From an uncultured Clostridium sp. (lineage in GTDB: Bacteria; Bacillota; Clostridia; TANB77; CAG-508), in NCBI GenBank assembly GCA_946548575.1, contig CAMNPT010000004.1:1-55636 (forward strand): a DNA stretch of 55,636 nt. The letters are read 5' to 3'. This document shows positions 33,975-43,412 of this stretch, piece after piece. The notes beneath the pieces are model-generated. The model searched no databases. It was not told the DNA's origin and was given only the letters and a program-made list of their open reading frames with translations. Numbering within the stretch: position 1 is the stretch's first letter; every line of letters starts with the position of its first letter. The translations under genes were made by a program, and so were the position numbers.

Positions 33975-34994
33975 TTAAAATTGTTTTAAAAACCTAACAT
34001 CATTTTCAAATAACAACCTCATATCTTCTATTCCAAATTTAGCCATTGCTATTCTTTCTACTCCAAATCCAAATGCAAATCCTGAATATTCTTCTGGGTC
34101 TATTCCACAGTTCTTTAATACATTTGGATGAACCATTCCACATCCTAATAATTCTATCCAGCCTTCACCTTTACATACTTTACAACCTTTTCCTCCACAA
34201 ACAAAACATGATACATCTGCTTCTGCGCTTGGTTCTGTAAATGGGAAATGGTGTGGTCTAAATCTTACCTTTGTTTTTTCTCCTAGGCATTTTTTTGCAA
34301 ACATTTCTAATGTTCCTTTTAAATCTGTCATAGAAATGTTTTTATCTACAACCAAACCTTCAATTTGATGGAATACTGGTGAATGTGTGCTATCTACACT
34401 ATCTGAACGATATACAGCTCCAGGACATATTATTTTTATAGGTGGTTTTGTTTTTTCCATAACTCTTGCTTGAACAGGTGATGTTTGACTCCTTAATACT
34501 ATATCATCTGTAATATAAAATGTATCTTGCATATCTCTCGCAGGATGATCTGGAGGTGTGTTTAATTTGTCAAAATTATATATTGCTTTTTCAACCTCTG
34601 GTCCATCTGCAATTTCATATCCCATTCCTAAAAAAATTTCTGAAACTTCATCTATTATTTGTGTTATTGGATGTAATGAACCTAAACTAACTTTTTTGCT
34701 AGGCTCTGTTACATCAATATTTTCAGTTTCTATCTTTTTTAAAAGTTCTTTTCTTTTTAATTCTTTTTCTTTTTCCTCAATTAAACTATTAAGTTCATCT
34801 CTTACTTCATTTACTAAACTCCCTATGACAGGCCTTTCTTCTGGTAATAAATTTCCCATTTTTCTTAATACTAATGTTAATTCACCTTTTTTTCCTAAGT
34901 ATCTCACTTTTAAATTGTTTAAGTCATTTAAATCCTCACAACTTTTTATACTTTTTAGTGAATTTTCTTTGATTTTTAAAATTTCATCTTTCAA
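33975..34994 (-). CDS. pheS: phenylalanyl-tRNA synthetase alpha subunit
   Basis: The 339-residue catalytic subunit of PheRS. It has an N-terminal coiled coil (about 1-90) and class II motifs: motif 1 around HPITQIIDEVSEIFLGMGYE, motif 2 CPGAVYRSDSVDSTHSP with FHQIEGLVVD, and motif 3 GFAFGFGVERIAM. It contains a CFVCGGKGCKVCKGEGW insertion with Cys pairs, as in many Firmicutes. The start is TTG 34994 behind GGAAGGA. Expression is controlled by the upstream T-box. Confidence 0.96.
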   Translation of the reverse strand: MKDEILKIKENSLKSIKSCEDLNDLNNLKVRYLGKKGELTLVLRKMGNLLPEERPVIGSLVNEVRDELNSLIEEKEKELKRKELLKKIETENIDVTEPSKKVSLGSLHPITQIIDEVSEIFLGMGYEIADGPEVEKAIYNFDKLNTPPDHPARDMQDTFYITDDIVLRSQTSPVQARVMEKTKPPIKIICPGAVYRSDSVDSTHSPVFHQIEGLVVDKNISMTDLKGTLEMFAKKCLGEKTKVRFRPHHFPFTEPSAEADVSCFVCGGKGCKVCKGEGWIELLGCGMVHPNVLKNCGIDPEEYSGFAFGFGVERIAMAKFGIEDMRLLFENDVRFLKQF

Positions 34995-35021
34995 TTTCTA
35001 TCCTTCCTTTCTTTTTTACAC

Positions 35022-35283
35022 TAAAAAAATCCATTTATCCTTATTATATAGGACGAAATGGATTTAGATTCCGTGGTACCACCTAAATTTATTAGTTTTT
35101 TTACTAACCTCATTATAGCTTTAACGGAGCAACCGCTTTTCTCTACTTGTTTTTTCAAGAAAAGACCTAAAAAGTGAAATTTCTATATATCAATATTAGT
35201 GGCTTCCAGCCAAGACCACTTTCTCTTTTAATATTTTTAAATATATATACTTTGCTTTTTAATTGGCTAATATTTAATTATTG
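35022..35283 (-). promoter_or_regulatory. T-box riboswitch (tRNA-Phe) of pheST
   Basis: On the minus strand the leader carries the T-box core TGGTACCACGG (35071-35081). A terminator stem follows, AAATCCATTT with AAATGGATTT (35027-35065) and a run of seven T. Stem I upstream contains GGTCTTGGCTGG and a likely specifier TTC at 35176-35178. Uncharged tRNA-Phe would stabilise the antiterminator and switch on pheS-pheT. Confidence 0.9.
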
Positions 35284-35289
35284 CTATAA

Positions 35290-35318
35290 ATATTATCATA
35301 AAAATACTTTTTTTTCAA
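35290..35318 (-). promoter_or_regulatory. promoter of pheST
   Basis: Minus strand TTGAAA, 17-base spacer, TAATAT, placing the transcript start near 35283, just before T-box stem I. Confidence 0.65.
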
Positions 35319-35347
35319 TACTTTTTTGTTTTTTTAGATAAAAAATG

Positions 35348-35375
35348 TTGTATTTTTTTTTATTTGTGATAAAAT
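35348..35375 (+). promoter_or_regulatory. promoter of the surface vWA gene
   Basis: TTGTAT, 16-base spacer, TAAAAT, with a leader of about 35 bases and AAGGAGAGG before the ATG at 35418. It diverges from the pheST promoter. Confidence 0.5.
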
Positions 35376-35417
35376 ATAGTATGTAAGTTTATTTTTAAAT
35401 ATTAAGGAGAGGAAAAA

Positions 35418-36764
35418 ATGAAGAAAAAAATTTTTATAACACTATTTTTACTATTAATTTTAATTACAAACATTTCACTTGCTTCTTATAGTACAGTAAC
35501 TATGGAAGTAGTTGAAGAACCAATATGTACTATACCAATTGGAGTAAATTCAAAATTTGAAAAAAGATTAATATCAAAGGATTTGCAAAACAAAGAGGTA
35601 ACATTACAATTGCAAATAACAAATGAAGAAATTGCAAATAAACCTACCGGAGAAATTGTTTTAGTTCTTGATAATTCTGAAAGTATGACTCATGAAACTT
35701 CTACAGGAGAAATTAGAAAGGACATGATATATAGTTCAGCAAAAACATTAGTAACAAATCTTTTAAAAGATAATACAAAATTAAAAATTGGAATTGTTAG
35801 TTTTTCAACAAATACAGACTCAAGTAAAATGGGTACAATTGAAGATGCAACTTTAGTTTCTACTTTAAGTGCAGATGCAGGAGCTTTAACAACTGCAATG
35901 GATAGCATTATTGCAAATGGAACAATGACAGATTTAGAATCTGGATTAGCTCTTGGAGCTCAACAATTTTCATCTGAAGATAATAATAAATATATGATTG
36001 TTTTAACAGATGGTGTTCCAAATGTTGCAATAAATTATGATAAATTTCCTTTTTCAGATGATGTAATCACAAAAACAAAAAACAAATTACAAGAAATTGC
36101 TAATAGTAATATTAATTTGATAACTATGTTAACTGGAATTGATAATGAAGATTCATATGCTAGTAGATTTAAAGATGGAGAGGATAATCAAAAAACATAT
36201 AAATCAATAATTGAAGATATTTTTGGAACAACAGCAAATCCAACAGCAGGAAGTTTCTATTATATAACTGATGATAAAATACAATCAACAATTTCAAATA
36301 TATATGATTCATTAATACCACAATCTGGTTCATATAAAGATATTACAATTGTAGATTACTTCCCAAAAGAAATTGTTAATAATTTTGATTTTGCTTATGT
36401 AAGTAATGCAAATATTGGAAATATTTCAGCTAGTATAGATAAAACAAATAATTCTATTACATGGACAATTCCAGAGCTTGCCGTTGGTCAAACAGCAACA
36501 GTTCAATACAAATTAAAATTAAAAGAAAATTTTGATAGCTCAATTGTCGGAAAAATTTTAAATACAAATGAAAAGGTTGATATAACATATAAAGATTTTA
36601 ACAATAATGAACAAAACAAAACTTCTGATATAACTCCAAAATTAAAACTTACTGAACCACCAGCAGTTTTACCTAAAGCAGGTTTAAAAAATATTCTTAT
36701 TATATTTATGTTTGTAATTATTTCTATTTCAGTATATTCATTAACAAAATTAAAGAGAGATTAA
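35418..36764 (+). CDS. cell-wall-anchored von Willebrand factor A protein
   Basis: A 448-residue secreted protein and the only plus-strand gene in the core part. It has a signal peptide at residues 1-22 (Lys-rich then FITLFLLLILITNISLA). The vWA domain covers about 78-300, with MIDAS D85-N-S87-E-S89 in LVLDNSESM and VLTDGVPN. A beta domain follows (about 310-410, TATVQYKLKLKE). The C-terminus has LPKAG (418-422), a hydrophobic helix and KLKRD, a variant sortase signal. Relatives act as adhesins or pilus-tip proteins. Its own promoter suggests separate control. Confidence 0.85.
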   Translation: MKKKIFITLFLLLILITNISLASYSTVTMEVVEEPICTIPIGVNSKFEKRLISKDLQNKEVTLQLQITNEEIANKPTGEIVLVLDNSESMTHETSTGEIRKDMIYSSAKTLVTNLLKDNTKLKIGIVSFSTNTDSSKMGTIEDATLVSTLSADAGALTTAMDSIIANGTMTDLESGLALGAQQFSSEDNNKYMIVLTDGVPNVAINYDKFPFSDDVITKTKNKLQEIANSNINLITMLTGIDNEDSYASRFKDGEDNQKTYKSIIEDIFGTTANPTAGSFYYITDDKIQSTISNIYDSLIPQSGSYKDITIVDYFPKEIVNNFDFAYVSNANIGNISASIDKTNNSITWTIPELAVGQTATVQYKLKLKENFDSSIVGKILNTNEKVDITYKDFNNNEQNKTSDITPKLKLTEPPAVLPKAGLKNILIIFMFVIISISVYSLTKLKRD

Positions 36765-36775
36765 GGAACTTTTCC

Positions 36776-37780
36776 TTAATCTCTCATTGCTTCTTCTACT
36801 GCAACTGCTACTGCAACACTAGCACCAACCATAGGGTTATTTCCCATTCCTATTAATCCCATCATTTCAACATGTGCTGGTACTGATGATGATCCGGCAA
36901 ATTGTGCATCAGAATGCATTCTTCCCATTGTGTCTGTCATACCATAAGATGCAGGTCCAGCAGCCATATTGTCTGGATGAAGTGTTCTTCCTGTTCCTCC
37001 TCCTGATGCTACAGAAAAATATTTTTTTCCATTTTCAATTCTTTCTTTTTTATAAGTGCCTGCAACTGGATGTTGAAATCTTGTTGGATTTGTTGAATTA
37101 CCTGTTATAGATATATCAACATCTTCTAGCCACATAATTGCTACACCTTCTCTAACATCATTTGCTCCATAACATCTAACTTTACTTCTTTCTCCATCTG
37201 AGTATGGTATTTCTTCAACTACTTTTACTTTTCCTGTAAAATAATCAAATTCAGTTTTTACATATGTAAATCCATTTATTCTTGATATAACCTGTGCTGC
37301 ATCTTTTCCTAATCCATTTAATATAACTCTTAATGGTTCTTTTCTAACTTTATTTGCTGACTTTGCAATTCCAATAGCTCCTTCAGCTGCTGCAAAGCTT
37401 TCGTGTCCTGCTAAAAATGCAAAACATTTTGTTTCTTCTGATAACAACATAGATGCTAAATTACCATGTCCTAATCCTACTTTTCTGTCATCTGCAACAG
37501 AACCTGGTATACAAAATGCTTGTAATCCTTCCCCTATAGCTTTTGCTGCATCAGCCGCTTTTACGCATCCTTTTTTTATTGCTATTGCAGCACCTAGGGT
37601 ATATGCCCAAGCAGCATTTTCAAAACAAATTGGTTGAACTCCTTTTACAATTTCATAAGGATTAAAACCTTTATCTGTACATATTTTTAATGCATCTTCA
37701 AAATCATTTATTCCGTATTTATCCATAACTGGTTTTATTTGTTCTATTCTTCTTTCATAACTTTCAAACTTTGCTTCCAT
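36776..37780 (-). CDS. GGGtGRT protein
   Basis: A 334-residue cytoplasmic protein of the family named after its motif, here ASGGGTGRTLHPDNM, followed by YGMTDTMGRMHSDAQF and a Gly/Met-rich end (MMGLIGMGNNPMVGASV). Its biochemical role is not established. The longer reading passes over GGAGG, so ATG 37780 is chosen. It pairs with the NifU-like gene upstream (75-base gap), an association known in anaerobes that suggests Fe-S-linked chemistry. Confidence 0.85.
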   Translation of the reverse strand: MEAKFESYERRIEQIKPVMDKYGINDFEDALKICTDKGFNPYEIVKGVQPICFENAAWAYTLGAAIAIKKGCVKAADAAKAIGEGLQAFCIPGSVADDRKVGLGHGNLASMLLSEETKCFAFLAGHESFAAAEGAIGIAKSANKVRKEPLRVILNGLGKDAAQVISRINGFTYVKTEFDYFTGKVKVVEEIPYSDGERSKVRCYGANDVREGVAIMWLEDVDISITGNSTNPTRFQHPVAGTYKKERIENGKKYFSVASGGGTGRTLHPDNMAAGPASYGMTDTMGRMHSDAQFAGSSSVPAHVEMMGLIGMGNNPMVGASVAVAVAVEEAMRD

Positions 37781-37855
37781 TTCATCTTCCTCCATTTTTT
37801 ACTTTAATATTAAAATTGATGATTATATATTAAAACGTACTATAATTTATTTCAA

Positions 37856-38548
37856 TCAATTTTGTCTTGGATCTATTTTTTTAACTGCTTCATCAAATCT
37901 ACCATAAGTTCCTGAAGCTTTTTCTATTGCTTCCATTGGTTCTATTCCTTTTTTTATATTTTCCATCATTTTTCCAATATGTACATATTTATATCCAATT
38001 ATTTGGTCATTTTTATCTAATCCTAATTCTACAATATACCCTTCAGTTAATTGTAAGTATCTTGGTCCCTTCAATGTACTTGAATAAATTGTTCCTACTT
38101 GACTTGTATGACCCTTTCCTAAATCCTCAAGACCTGCGCCTACTGGTAGTCCTCCTTCTGAAAATGCTGTTTGTGTCCTTCCATATACTATTTGTAAAAA
38201 TAATTCTCTCATTGCAACATTTATTGCATCACATACTAAATCTGTATTTAATGCTTCTAATATAGTTTTTCCTGTTAATATTTCTCCTGCCATGGCAGCT
38301 GAATGTGTCATTCCTGAACATCCAATTGTTTCAATCAATGCTTCTTGTATAATTCCTTCTTTTACATTTAAAGTTAATTTACAACATCCTTGTTGAGGTG
38401 CACACCATCCTATTCCATGTGTTAATCCAGAAATATCCTTTATTTCTTTTGCTTGAACCCATTTTCCTTCTTCAGGTATTGGGGCTGGTCCATGGTCTAC
38501 CCCTTTACTTACTACACACATTTCTTCTAATTCCTTTGAATAAATCAT
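37856..38548 (-). CDS. NifU-like Fe-S scaffold family protein
   Basis: A 230-residue protein of the IscU/NifU-N-like group that accompanies GGGtGRT genes. Cysteines that could hold a cluster are in GWCAPQQGCC and IETIGCSGMTHSAAMAGEIL, with a third near TDLVCDAINVAMREL. The region after 130 (GLPVGAGLEDLGKGHTSQVG) is characteristic of this subgroup. The ribosome site GGAGG fixes ATG 38548. Probably a dedicated scaffold or partner of the next gene rather than general Isc/Suf. Confidence 0.82.
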   Translation of the reverse strand: MIYSKELEEMCVVSKGVDHGPAPIPEEGKWVQAKEIKDISGLTHGIGWCAPQQGCCKLTLNVKEGIIQEALIETIGCSGMTHSAAMAGEILTGKTILEALNTDLVCDAINVAMRELFLQIVYGRTQTAFSEGGLPVGAGLEDLGKGHTSQVGTIYSSTLKGPRYLQLTEGYIVELGLDKNDQIIGYKYVHIGKMMENIKKGIEPMEAIEKASGTYGRFDEAVKKIDPRQN

Positions 38549-38575
38549 TTTTGCTTCCTCCATAACTATATTTAT

Positions 38576-39271
38576 TTAATCATTTTCTTCATTTGAAAAT
38601 AAAATTTGATTTTTTCTTTTAAAATTTTCCTGTATTATTGTTTCTTTATTCTCTTCTCTTTCTTCATTCACTTTTTCATATTCTTCTGTATTATTAAAAG
38701 CTACCATATTATCTATATCATTAATATAAATACCTACTTCATAAACTTCTTGTCTTTTTTTTGGTCTATTATCAGATAAATATCTATTTATAATTTCTTT
38801 ATCTTTTTTGTTCATTTGTTCAGGATTAATTCCTAAATTTTTGTATCTCCATATTATATGTCTTTCATAACTGTCATAAATATCATTAATTAAATCATCA
38901 TAATTAAATTCTACTTTAAATCTAAGATTTTGTATTGTGATAGTTAAATTTGTCCAAATATCTCCTGTTTCAGATTTCATAAATTCTCCATGTAATTCCT
39001 TTATTTTGTCATATAACATTTTTACTAATTTTAAATATTCATTTTCATCAATGTTAAATTTATTTGGAATTTCATATACATTAACAGGTTTTTTTCTTAG
39101 TATACCTTTAGGAATATAATAAAAGTATAATTCTCCTGATGCTTTATTTTTACTTGATTCTAATACTGAACTATATAAAAAGAGTTTATCCCATTTTTCT
39201 GGTATCATATAAAACAACATTTTCTGTATAACTTCATATATTTCTTTTATTTTTTTTGTGTGGTTTAACAT
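38576..39271 (-). CDS. YezG-like (DUF600) immunity-type protein
   Basis: A 231-residue soluble protein. Residues about 1-140 match YezG/DUF600 antitoxins: IYEVIQKMLFYMIPEKWDKL, ASGELYFYYI, GDIWTNLTITIQNLRFKVEF and YERHIIWRYKNLGI. In Bacillus, YezG neutralises the LXG toxin YeeF. The C-terminal ~90 residues are charged and low complexity. No toxin gene is next to it; the neighbours are gpmI and the NifU-like gene. It may be an orphan immunity gene. Confidence 0.65.
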   Translation of the reverse strand: MLNHTKKIKEIYEVIQKMLFYMIPEKWDKLFLYSSVLESSKNKASGELYFYYIPKGILRKKPVNVYEIPNKFNIDENEYLKLVKMLYDKIKELHGEFMKSETGDIWTNLTITIQNLRFKVEFNYDDLINDIYDSYERHIIWRYKNLGINPEQMNKKDKEIINRYLSDNRPKKRQEVYEVGIYINDIDNMVAFNNTEEYEKVNEEREENKETIIQENFKRKNQILFSNEEND

Positions 39272-39276
39272 ATCTC

Positions 39277-40818
39277 TTATCCCTTATCTATTAGACTTGT
39301 TCCAGTCATTTCTTCTGGTTTTGGTATATTCATCAAATCAAGCATTGTTGGTGCTAAATCTGCTAATCTTCCTCCTGATTTTAATTTGATTTTTTCATTG
39401 TCTGTAATTGCAATAAGTGGTACCGGATTTGTTGTATGAGCTGTATGAGGCTCTCCAGTTTTATAATCTATCATTTGTTCTGAATTTCCGTGATCAGCTG
39501 TAATTAATAAATTAGCTTTCTTTTCTTCTATTAATGGAACTACTCTTCCTATACATTCATCTAATGTTTCTACCGCCTTAATTGCCGCATTTAAATTTCC
39601 TGTATGGCCCACCATGTCACTATTTGCATAATTTAAAATTATAGCATCATATTTATCGCTTTTTATACTATCTATAATTTTATCTGTAACTTCATAAGCG
39701 CTCATTTCTGGTTTTAAATCATAAGTTTCTACTTTAGGTGAAGGTACTAAAATTCTGTCTTCACCTGGATATTGTTTTTCCTCTCCACCATTAAAGAAAA
39801 ATGTTACATGTGCATATTTTTCTGTTTCTGCTATTCTTAATTGAGTATATCCTAAATTACTTATAACTTCTCCAAATGTATTTTTTAATTGTTCCTTCTT
39901 AAATGCAATATGTACATTTGGCATTGTTTCATCATAGCTTGTAAAACATACATAATATAAATTTAAATCTTTTCTTGTTTCAAACTCGTTAAACTCTTTA
40001 TCTACTAAAGCTCTAGTTATTTGTCTTGCTCTATCTGGTCTAAAATTAAAAAATATTACAGAATCATTTGGCTCAATCTTGGCAACAGGTTCATCTCCAT
40101 TACATATTACCACTGGCTCTACAAACTCATCAAAAACTTCTTTTTGATAAGAATTTTCAATTGCTGTTACAGCATTTCCACATTTTATTCCTTCACCATT
40201 TACCATTGCATCATAAGCTTTTTGAATCCTTTGCCATCTTTTATCTCTATCCATACTATAGAATCTTCCAGATATTGTTGCAATTTTTCCTATTTCTTTT
40301 TCATTCATTTTATCTTGTAATTTTATTATATAACTTTCAGCAGATGCAGGTGGTGTATCTCTTCCATCTAAGAAACAATGTATATATACATTTTCAAAAT
40401 CTCTTCTTTTTGCCATTTCTAGTAAACCATATAGATGTCTATCATGGCTGTGAACTCCACCATCAGATACAAGACCTAAAATATGAAGCTTTGAGTTATG
40501 TTTTTTACAATTTTCAATTGCATTTATGAATTCAGGATTTGAAAAGAAATCCCCATCTTCAATTGATTTTGTAATCCTAGTTAATTCTTGATATACAATT
40601 CTACCTGCTCCTATATTTGTATGTCCAACTTCTGAATTTCCCATCTGACCTTCAGGTAATCCAACAGCTAAACCTGATGTTTTTATTTCAGTAACAGGAT
40701 ATTTTTTTAAAATTTTATCTAAATTAGGTGTATTTGCAAGCTTTATAGCATTACCTTCTTTTTTTTCATTGTTTCCAAATCCATCTAATATCATTAACAT
40801 TGTTAATTTATCTTTCAT
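39277..40818 (-). CDS. gpmI: 2,3-bisphosphoglycerate-independent phosphoglycerate mutase
   Basis: A 513-residue Mn-dependent enzyme interconverting 3- and 2-phosphoglycerate. The alkaline-phosphatase-type metal sites are visible: MILDGFG at the start, [17 protein letters not shown] with the phosphoserine, [39 protein letters not shown] and [13 protein letters not shown]. The extra 20 N-terminal residues of the longer reading come from a palindrome, so ATG 40818 behind GAAAGGA is used. It clusters with tpiA and pgk. Confidence 0.95.
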   Translation of the reverse strand: MKDKLTMLMILDGFGNNEKKEGNAIKLANTPNLDKILKKYPVTEIKTSGLAVGLPEGQMGNSEVGHTNIGAGRIVYQELTRITKSIEDGDFFSNPEFINAIENCKKHNSKLHILGLVSDGGVHSHDRHLYGLLEMAKRRDFENVYIHCFLDGRDTPPASAESYIIKLQDKMNEKEIGKIATISGRFYSMDRDKRWQRIQKAYDAMVNGEGIKCGNAVTAIENSYQKEVFDEFVEPVVICNGDEPVAKIEPNDSVIFFNFRPDRARQITRALVDKEFNEFETRKDLNLYYVCFTSYDETMPNVHIAFKKEQLKNTFGEVISNLGYTQLRIAETEKYAHVTFFFNGGEEKQYPGEDRILVPSPKVETYDLKPEMSAYEVTDKIIDSIKSDKYDAIILNYANSDMVGHTGNLNAAIKAVETLDECIGRVVPLIEEKKANLLITADHGNSEQMIDYKTGEPHTAHTTNPVPLIAITDNEKIKLKSGGRLADLAPTMLDLMNIPKPEEMTGTSLIDKG

Positions 40819-40838
40819 TTTTTCATCCTTTCTTTTTA

Positions 40839-40880
40839 TTTGCCAAAAATCTCCGACCCCAGTGGCAACTATTGGCAAAT
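40839..40880. repeat. palindromic intergenic element between tpiA and gpmI
   Basis: On the minus strand TTGCCACTGGGGTCGGAGAT then TTTTGGCAA: the outer TTGCCA and TGGCAA can pair. It lies between the tpiA stop and the gpmI ribosome site and resembles small GC-rich dispersed palindromes of Clostridia. No second copy is in the window. Confidence 0.5.
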
Positions 40881-41612
40881 TTTGCTAAATTCTTCTGGTT
40901 CTAAGCTAGCTCCTCCAACTAATCCTCCATCTATATCTGGCATAGAAAATAGTTCTTTAGAATTACTTGATTTTACGCTTCCACCATATTGTATTATAAC
41001 TCTATTTGCTACCTCTTGTCCATATATTTTAACAATTTTATTTCTTATCTCTAAAATAGCATTTTCAGCATCTTCTGCTGTTGCTGTTTTGCCTGTTCCT
41101 ATTGCCCAAATTGGTTCATAGGCTATAATTGTATTTTCTACTTGATTATCTGTTAAATCTTTTAATGCTATTTCTGTTTGATTTGTTATAATATCTGCCC
41201 AATTTCCTTCTTCTCTTTGTTCTAAAGTTTCTCCAACACATACTATTGGCTTCAATCCAACTTCAAATGCTTTTTTTATTTTTTTATTTACTATTTCATC
41301 TGTTTCTCCAAAATATTGTCTTCTTTCTGAATGGCCTATTATAACATATTCTACATTGATTGATTTTAGCATTTTTCCAGATACTTCTCCTGTATATGCT
41401 CCTTTATCTTCAAAATGCATATTTTGCGCTCCAATTTTTATATTTGTTCCTTGTGCTGTTAAAAGTGCATAAAATAAATCTGTATATGGTACACAAAGAA
41501 TTATTTCATGTTCAGTATTTTTTACAAGTGGTGCTAGATTTTCTATAAATGCTATTGTTTCGTTTGGAAGCATATTCATTTTCCAATTTCCCGCTATAAC
41601 TTTTTTTCTCAT
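40869..41612 (-). CDS. tpiA: triosephosphate isomerase
   Basis: A 247-residue TIM barrel interconverting DHAP and GAP. It has the substrate Lys in AGNWKMN (N-terminus), the catalytic His in [14 protein letters not shown], the catalytic Glu in [17 protein letters not shown] with the mobile loop, and the phosphate-binding [10 protein letters not shown] and GGLVGGASL. Length is normal. It lies between gpmI and pgk. Its last codons (KICQ) fall inside the palindromic element. Confidence 0.97.
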   Translation of the reverse strand: MRKKVIAGNWKMNMLPNETIAFIENLAPLVKNTEHEIILCVPYTDLFYALLTAQGTNIKIGAQNMHFEDKGAYTGEVSGKMLKSINVEYVIIGHSERRQYFGETDEIVNKKIKKAFEVGLKPIVCVGETLEQREEGNWADIITNQTEIALKDLTDNQVENTIIAYEPIWAIGTGKTATAEDAENAILEIRNKIVKIYGQEVANRVIIQYGGSVKSSNSKELFSMPDIDGGLVGGASLEPEEFSKICQ

Positions 41613-41630
41613 ATTAATCTCCTTTATTTT

Positions 41631-42815
41631 TTATTTATCCATCAATGCTTCTATTCCAGGTAACTTTTTCCCTTCTAAAAATTCTAATGATGCTCCTCCA
41701 CCTGTTGATATATGTGTAACTTTATCTTCTAAGCCTGCTTTTTTTATTGCAGCTGCTGAGTCTCCTCCACCGATGATTGTTGTTGCTGAAATTTCTGATA
41801 GAATTTTTGCAATTTTGTTTGTTCCAACAGCAAATTGTTCAAATTCAAAAACTCCTAATGGTCCATTCCATACGACTGTTTTTGCTTTTCTTAATTCCTC
41901 TGCATACATTTCTATTGTTTTCTCTCCAATATCTAGTCCTTGCCAATCATTTGGGATTTGAGTCCATTCTACTGTTTTGCTTTCTGTATTTGCATCAAAT
42001 TCTTTTCCTATTTTTGTATCAATTGGAAGCATTAGTTTAACTCCCTTTTGTTTAGCCTTTTCCATTGCTTCTTTTGCTAAATCTATTTTATCTATTTCGC
42101 AAATTGAATTTCCAACATTATATCCTTGTGCTTTAAAAAATGTATATGCCATTCCTCCTCCAATCATTAAAGTATCTACTTTTTCTAATAGATTATCAAT
42201 TACTCCTATTTTATCTGATACCTTTGATCCTCCAAGTATAGCAACAAATGGTCTTTGTGGTTCTTCTACAGCTTTTCCTAAAAATTCTAATTCTTTTTCA
42301 ATTAAAAATCCTGCAACTGCTGGTAAATAACTTGCAACACCTGTTGTTGAGCTATGTGCTCTATGTGCTGATCCAAATGCATCATTTACATATATTTCAG
42401 CCATTTGTGCTAATTTTTTACTGAATTCTATGTCATTATCTGTTTCTTCTCTATGAAATCTTACATTTTCTAATAATAAAATTTCTCCTTGTTTTAAATT
42501 TTTTGCTTTAGAAGTTGCATCTTCTCCAATTACATCATTAGCCATTATTATTTCTTTATTTAATAGTTTTGATAATTCTTTAGCTACTGGTTTTAATGAA
42601 TATTCTTCTTTAAATTCTCCTTTTGGTCTTCCTAAGTGAGAACATAAAATAATTTTACAATCATTTTCTAATAAATATTTTATTGTTGGTAAAGCAGATA
42701 CAATTCTTATATTATCTGTTATATTCCTTTGTTCATCCATTGGTACGTTAAAATCACATCTTACTAATACTTTTTTACCTTTCAAGTCAATATCTTTTAC
42801 TGTTTTTTTGTTCAT
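41631..42815 (-). CDS. pgk: phosphoglycerate kinase
   Basis: A 394-residue glycolytic kinase making ATP from 1,3-bisphosphoglycerate. Signature [38 protein letters not shown], the hinge and nucleotide site [18 protein letters not shown], and the C-terminal [17 protein letters not shown] and [15 protein letters not shown] are all present. Length is normal. First gene of pgk-tpiA-gpmI. No GAPDH gene (gap) is directly upstream, unlike many Firmicutes operons. Confidence 0.97.
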   Translation of the reverse strand: MNKKTVKDIDLKGKKVLVRCDFNVPMDEQRNITDNIRIVSALPTIKYLLENDCKIILCSHLGRPKGEFKEEYSLKPVAKELSKLLNKEIIMANDVIGEDATSKAKNLKQGEILLLENVRFHREETDNDIEFSKKLAQMAEIYVNDAFGSAHRAHSSTTGVASYLPAVAGFLIEKELEFLGKAVEEPQRPFVAILGGSKVSDKIGVIDNLLEKVDTLMIGGGMAYTFFKAQGYNVGNSICEIDKIDLAKEAMEKAKQKGVKLMLPIDTKIGKEFDANTESKTVEWTQIPNDWQGLDIGEKTIEMYAEELRKAKTVVWNGPLGVFEFEQFAVGTNKIAKILSEISATTIIGGGDSAAAIKKAGLEDKVTHISTGGGASLEFLEGKKLPGIEALMDK

Positions 42816-42894
42816 TTCTTAATTCCTCCTTTAAATTAATTTTTCTTAGTATTCACATATTTATTTTATTTTATTTATGATATCCTTATTCTAT

Positions 42895-42926
42895 ATCAAA
42901 AAAGAACACATTGCAAGTGTTCTTTT
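42895..42926 (-). terminator. terminator of the pseudopilin gene
   Basis: AAAAGAACAC pairs with GTGTTCTTTT across a seven-base loop, with a T-rich minus-strand continuation. It is nearly the same hairpin as at 43344-43370. Confidence 0.65.
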
Positions 42927-42952
42927 ATATATTTTTATACCTCTTAGCAATC

Positions 42953-43303
42953 TTATACATCTTGCCATCCTCTAATTTCATTCAATTCAATTTCATATTC
43001 TTCATCTTGAACAATAAGTTTAGTGTTGTCTTCACTAATTGTTCCATAATTTTTTTTAGTTATAATATTAATTAGTGTATCTTTATCTGGTATTTTTCCT
43101 GACTTTACTTTTTCATTATACAAATCTGCTTCTATTTTTTGTATAAGACTTTCCTTTTCCGCTAAATTTTTTGCATCATTAGTTTGATTTATAATTCCTT
43201 TTTTTGATGTTATTGAGCCTATTGTTATCCCTGATATTATTAACAAAACTATAATTGTAACAATTAATGTGATTAAAGTTATACCACTTTCTTTTCTTTT
43301 CAT
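42953..43303 (-). CDS. type IV pilin-like / pseudopilin protein
   Basis: A 116-residue protein with a prepilin N-terminus: short basic leader MKRKESG, cleavage expected after Gly, then ITLITLIVTIIVLLIISGI as the pilin helix. The usual +5 Glu is replaced by Thr, as in some Clostridial pseudopilins. The remaining 80 residues are charged and contain no Cys pair. No assembly ATPase or prepilin peptidase gene is adjacent. Single gene between pgk and mutS2 with its own terminator. Confidence 0.72.
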   Translation of the reverse strand: MKRKESGITLITLIVTIIVLLIISGITIGSITSKKGIINQTNDAKNLAEKESLIQKIEADLYNEKVKSGKIPDKDTLINIITKKNYGTISEDNTKLIVQDEEYEIELNEIRGWQDV

Positions 43304-43343
43304 TAGTAACCTCCTTGTTTTTATTTATTCTATTTTATATTAA

Positions 43344-43372
43344 AAAAGAATACTTTACAAGTATTCTTTTAG
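43344..43372 (-). terminator. terminator of the dxs-S4-mutS2 operon
   Basis: AAAAGAATAC pairs with GTATTCTTTT across CTTTACAA-like loop bases, T-rich on the minus strand, about 40 bases after the mutS2 stop. Confidence 0.65.
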
Positions 43373-43412
43373 ATTTTTATTAAGTATTTTTTAACTATTC
43401 TATTTTAACGAT

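Noticed and set aside
39277..40878. 20-residue N-terminal extension of phosphoglycerate mutase
   Set aside because: It is encoded by the palindromic intergenic element and the ribosome site; the family start is at 40818.
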